Source: Rhizobium indicum (lineage in GTDB: Bacteria > Pseudomonadota > Alphaproteobacteria > Rhizobiales > Rhizobiaceae). Taken from it: DNA of 64,000 nt. The notes under the pieces are model-generated. The model had not been told where the DNA came from, did no database searches, and was given only the letters and a program-made list of their open reading frames with translations. Location: contig NZ_CP054021.1 in the NCBI RefSeq assembly GCF_005862305.2, positions 4,443,501 through 4,507,500 on the forward strand, in the 5' to 3' direction. The translations under genes and the position numbers were made by a program. Numbering within the stretch: the stretch's first letter is position 1; each line of letters opens with the position of its first letter. Positions 61,063 to 64,000 of the stretch are shown one piece after another.

Positions 61063-62121
61063 ATGGCGCAAGTCCCATTTCTTTCCATCGTCGCGCCTTG
61101 TCACAACGAGGAAGAAGGGCTGCGCGAGTTCTGCCGCCGCGCTGCCGCGGCTGCTCAGAGCGTTGCCGGCGATGCCTTCGAGCTCATTCTCGTCGATGAC
61201 GGCTCGTCCGACCGTACCTGGGAGATCATTTCGGATCTGGCGGCTGATGTGCCGCAGGTGCTCGGTGTGCGTCTTTTGCGCAATCACGGTCACCAGCTGG
61301 CGTCGACGGCGGGTCTTTCCGCCTCGCGGGGCGAGCGCGTGCTTTTGATCGATGCCGATCTTCAGGATCCGCCAGAGCTGCTTTTGATGATGATGCCGAT
61401 CATGGAGCGCGGCGCCGACGTCGTTTACGGCCAGCGCACGCGCCGCCAGGGCGAAAGCTGGTTCAAGCTGGCCTCCGCTTCGCTTTTCTATCGCGCCCTG
61501 TCCAAGCTCGCTTCCGTGACCATTCCGCGCGATACCGGTGATTTCCGGCTGATGCGGCGCCGCGTCGTCGATATCCTGCTGGCGATGCCCGAGCGCGATC
61601 GCTTCATCCGCGGCATGGTCAGCTGGATTGGCGGCAGGCAGGTGGCTCTCCCCTACGAGCGTGACGCCCGTTTTGCCGGCACGACGAAATATCCTCTGCG
61701 AAAGATGATCAATTTCGCTCTCGATGCGATCACCAGCTTTTCGACGACGCCGCTGCGCATCAGCACTTGGCTTGGCATGATGAGCGCCGGCGTCGCGATC
61801 GCGTTGCTCGTCTACACCTTCATTCGCTGGCTGCAGGGCGAGACGGTGACCGGCTGGTCGTCGATCATGGCCGCGGTCAGCGTCTTCAGCGCTATCCAGC
61901 TGATCTGCATCGGCATCATCGGCGAGTATCTCGGCCGTCTGGTACTGGAGAGCAAGAAGCGGCCAATGTTCATGGTCGAGACGATCGTGCGCGGCAGTGA
62001 ACACGCAGAATTGTCAATCGCTTTCTCGGAGATGAGCGCCAGCGACAAGCGCGCCGCGCTGGATGCGGCCTTTGCATCCGAAGAGCCGCCGCGCTCGCAA
62101 AATAACAGCCGGATCGGATAA
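61063..62121 (+). CDS. GT2-family glycosyltransferase with C-terminal membrane helices
   Basis: 352 residues, like the polyprenyl-phosphate glycosyltransferases GtrB, ArnC and DPM. The donor region begins FLSIVAPCHNEEEGLREFCR, with DDGSSDRTWEII, the catalytic LLIDADLQDPPELLLMMM and the acceptor-side RDTGDFRLMRRRVVD. Two membrane helices lie near 240-300. It would load a sugar onto undecaprenyl phosphate. The following membrane protein overlaps its stop by one base, so the two form a coupled pair. Confidence 0.88.
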   Translation: MAQVPFLSIVAPCHNEEEGLREFCRRAAAAAQSVAGDAFELILVDDGSSDRTWEIISDLAADVPQVLGVRLLRNHGHQLASTAGLSASRGERVLLIDADLQDPPELLLMMMPIMERGADVVYGQRTRRQGESWFKLASASLFYRALSKLASVTIPRDTGDFRLMRRRVVDILLAMPERDRFIRGMVSWIGGRQVALPYERDARFAGTTKYPLRKMINFALDAITSFSTTPLRISTWLGMMSAGVAIALLVYTFIRWLQGETVTGWSSIMAAVSVFSAIQLICIGIIGEYLGRLVLESKKRPMFMVETIVRGSEHAELSIAFSEMSASDKRAALDAAFASEEPPRSQNNSRIG

Positions 62122-63800
62122 TGGACCGGATTGCCGCTCCTGCCTTGGCCGCAGCCGGGCCTGAGAAATTGATTGCCAGACAGGACTCCACCGTTGCGAT
62201 CGTCGCTTTCGTCGGACTTGCCGCGGCTTTGGTTCTCCTGTTTCCCTTTCCGCCAATTCTCGATTACGCCAATCATTACGCCCGTATCTGGCTCCTTTCG
62301 GGCGGGATCGGCGAGCAGCCGTTTCCTGAGATCTATGCGGTCGATTGGAACCGCACCTTCACCAATGTCGGGATCGACGTTCTGGCCACCTGGCTGGGGC
62401 CGCTTGTCGGCGCAGACAGGCTTGCACGGGCTTTGCTTTTCCTGGCGATCGTGCTGCCACCGCTCGGGGCAATCGGCCTGCATCGCGCGCTTTTCGGCGG
62501 CCGGCACCATTGGCAGACCGCCATGCTGTCGCTCGGCTGGTGCGCCACAATGATCGGCGGCTTCATCAACTTCCAGATCGGCCTCGGCATGGCGTTGTTC
62601 TTCGCCTGCGTCGATCTGCTGCTGCAGCGCAGAAATCCCGCCCTGGTTTTTGCCTGGCGGCTCGCCGCCGCGCTGCTGCTGACGGTGATGCATCTCTTCG
62701 CGCTTGGCTTCTATATGGCGATCGTCTGCGGCCTCGAATTTTCCTGGCGCATCGATATCGTGCGATCGAAGGCGGGTCTGATGAGGCTCGCCGGCCGGTT
62801 GGCGCTGGCGCTCGGCGCCTGCGTCCTGCCGCCGTTCGCGCTCTATCTCCATACGGCGGCTTTGCCCAACGCCGGCGGCAACGGCCTTGGCCTTGCCTGG
62901 AACGACGGTATCATCCTGATCGTCCTTAATCTGCTCTCCGCCATCACGACTTATGTCCCGGTGGTGGATGTCGTGCTGGTTCTGCCGCTGATCCTCATCT
63001 GCACGCGTGCCGTCCGCGCGGGCGACATCCGCATGCATGCGGGGCTTGCCGTCGCCGCCTGCGGCCTGCTGCTGCTCTCCTGTGTTTCGCCTCGCCACAT
63101 GCTCGGCACCGGATGGATCAGTTGGCGCTTTCCGATCATGACAGCGCTCGTCGCCATGGCGATGGTGCGCCCCTTCGCCAATCTCACGCGCCGGCAAGCG
63201 CTATTGCTGGCGCTTATCATCAATCTCGCAGTCTTCGGCCGCACCGGCTGGATCGGCTGGAACTGGTGGCTGGCACAGAAGGATGTTGCCGCCGTCGAGA
63301 CTGTGCTTAAAAAGGTGCCGGCCGGTGCAGCCGTGCTGCCTCTGGGACATGAACCCGAGACAGTGAGCGGTCTTGCCCACTCCAACCGGCATTTTGCCTG
63401 GGGGTTGGATACTTTCCGGCACCTGCCGACGCTTGCCGTGCCCTTCTCGCATGCTTTCGTGCCGACGCTCTTCACGGCAAAAGGCAAGCAGCCGTTGTCC
63501 GTTCTGCCGCCACGGTCTGAGATCGCGGTTCCCGAGGGCAATCTGCTGTCGATCGGCGTGCTTTCATGCCCGGCAATGATGCAGGAATATAGAAACTTTA
63601 CGCCTTATCTGTCGGATTGGCGCAGGCGTTTCGATTTCGTCCTCGTCGCCAATGCCGATATCCCCGACCGCTATGTCGGCACCTTGATGCCGGCGGGCCT
63701 GACGCTGGTCGAAGATGCGGGTTTCGCAAAACTTTACGCGATCGATAAGGCGATGCCGGCAGAGCCTCTCTCGATCCCCGCCGGTTGCGCCAGGGCGTAG
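62121..63800 (+). CDS. large integral membrane protein, probable GT-C-like transferase partner
   Basis: 559 residues with about ten to twelve membrane helices, the first near residue 30 (IVAFVGLAAALVLLFPFPPI). After it comes LDYANHYARIWLLSGG, whose Asp and arginines on the periplasmic loop recall GT-C enzymes. The C-terminal 180 residues are soluble, periplasmic-looking. Coupling to a polyprenyl-phosphate glycosyltransferase suggests it transfers the lipid-linked sugar, but no named family is recognised. Confidence 0.7.
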   Translation: MDRIAAPALAAAGPEKLIARQDSTVAIVAFVGLAAALVLLFPFPPILDYANHYARIWLLSGGIGEQPFPEIYAVDWNRTFTNVGIDVLATWLGPLVGADRLARALLFLAIVLPPLGAIGLHRALFGGRHHWQTAMLSLGWCATMIGGFINFQIGLGMALFFACVDLLLQRRNPALVFAWRLAAALLLTVMHLFALGFYMAIVCGLEFSWRIDIVRSKAGLMRLAGRLALALGACVLPPFALYLHTAALPNAGGNGLGLAWNDGIILIVLNLLSAITTYVPVVDVVLVLPLILICTRAVRAGDIRMHAGLAVAACGLLLLSCVSPRHMLGTGWISWRFPIMTALVAMAMVRPFANLTRRQALLLALIINLAVFGRTGWIGWNWWLAQKDVAAVETVLKKVPAGAAVLPLGHEPETVSGLAHSNRHFAWGLDTFRHLPTLAVPFSHAFVPTLFTAKGKQPLSVLPPRSEIAVPEGNLLSIGVLSCPAMMQEYRNFTPYLSDWRRRFDFVLVANADIPDRYVGTLMPAGLTLVEDAGFAKLYAIDKAMPAEPLSIPAGCARA

Positions 63801-63883
63801 GTCGGGGCTCTTCGTGGATCGATTGCCTCTGGACGATTGGGTCATGATTGCGGCCGCCATCCGGTTTTCGGGTGAGGCGCTAG

Positions 63884-64000
63884 TCAGCCGGGGAATTTCA
63901 GCGCCTTGTCGGCACGGCATTTGGCGAGCTTTAGCTGGCGGAAGGAGAGGATGCGGGTGATGCGGTCCTTGCCATCCGTTTCCACACTCATGCAGGCGCA
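63884..64000 (-). CDS. C-terminal end of an unrecognised protein (runs off right edge)
   Basis: The last 38 residues of a leftward gene: VETDGKDRITRILSFRQLKL, then AKCRADKALKFPG and a TGA stop. It is highly basic. The frame is open to the edge, has no internal stop, and lies opposite the end of the membrane-protein gene. Too short to name. Confidence 0.45.
   Translation of the reverse strand, partial: CACMSVETDGKDRITRILSFRQLKLAKCRADKALKFPG

Noticed and set aside
61812..63197. 461-codon minus-strand frame
   Set aside because: Opposite the glycosyltransferase and membrane-protein genes, which have clear membrane and catalytic features.

Overview
The window looks like a chromosomal segment of a Rhizobium-type alphaproteobacterium. 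Supporting signs are the block folA-hflK-hflC-degP-serB-miaA followed by ilvI-ilvH, cobalt-type nitrile hydratase genes, a MocR/LysE pair, and several families of palindromic mosaic repeats typical of rhizobial intergenic DNA. No rRNA, tRNA, CRISPR array, integrase or insertion sequence was found.

Region 1 (about 1-14,386) is accessory DNA. It ends inside a thyA gene, of which only the C-terminal third survives (14,387-14,659). It carries four units. (a) A leftward unit runs into the left edge: a secreted or fused hypothetical protein, an HxsD-like protein and the N-terminal part of an HxsB-like radical SAM enzyme (His-Xaa-Ser modification system). (b) A rightward, tightly coupled pair encodes a YhaO/SbcD-like metallophosphoesterase and a YhaN/SbcC-like long coiled-coil ATPase. 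(c) A leftward cluster encodes a DUF6634 protein, a possible 46-residue ORF, a soluble AAA+ ATPase fused to an FtsH-type M41 zinc protease, a DUF2442-containing protein, a calcineurin-like phosphoesterase and possibly a 66-residue protein. It faces a tandem-HTH XRE regulator across a strong 11-bp inverted-repeat operator. Cluster (c) is my best candidate for an undescribed system, probably stress or defence related, but its function is inferred only from gene families and layout. (d) A Cys/His-containing hypothetical protein lies beside two small hairpins with identical loops and a 15-bp perfect inverted repeat at the thyA junction.

Region 2 (14,673-29,600) is core genome: folA, the HflKC protease modulator, a DegP-like periplasmic protease, a short antitoxin-like ORF, serB and miaA with overlapping divergent start codons, a MocR regulator, a LysE exporter, a DapA-like lyase, a HerA-like ATPase, and ilvIH preceded by an apparently leaderless leader peptide and attenuator.

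Region 3 (29,650-45,350) is a series of small metabolic and regulatory units: an aldo/keto reductase, a second LysE protein, DUF2269 and NmrA-DoxX proteins, nitrile hydratase alpha/beta/activator, an ECF sigma/anti-sigma/secreted-protein operon, VOC and cupin proteins with a MarR regulator, an Rrf2 regulator, an MscS channel with a cyclic-nucleotide-binding domain, a redox/stress group next to a LysR regulator, a RecD-like helicase and a MerR-LuxR hybrid regulator.

Region 4 (45,800-64,000) holds pdxJ, a WG-repeat secreted protein, a QorB/HxlR redox pair, an MFS/TetR pair, a MarR-GNAT fusion, a racemase/Lrp pair, a type II NADH dehydrogenase, a Tet(M)-like ribosomal protection GTPase, an alcohol dehydrogenase/AraC pair, a GT2 glycosyltransferase with a large membrane protein, and the C-terminal end of an unrecognised gene at the right edge. 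Regulator/target pairs facing each other across visible palindromic operators recur throughout regions 3 and 4.
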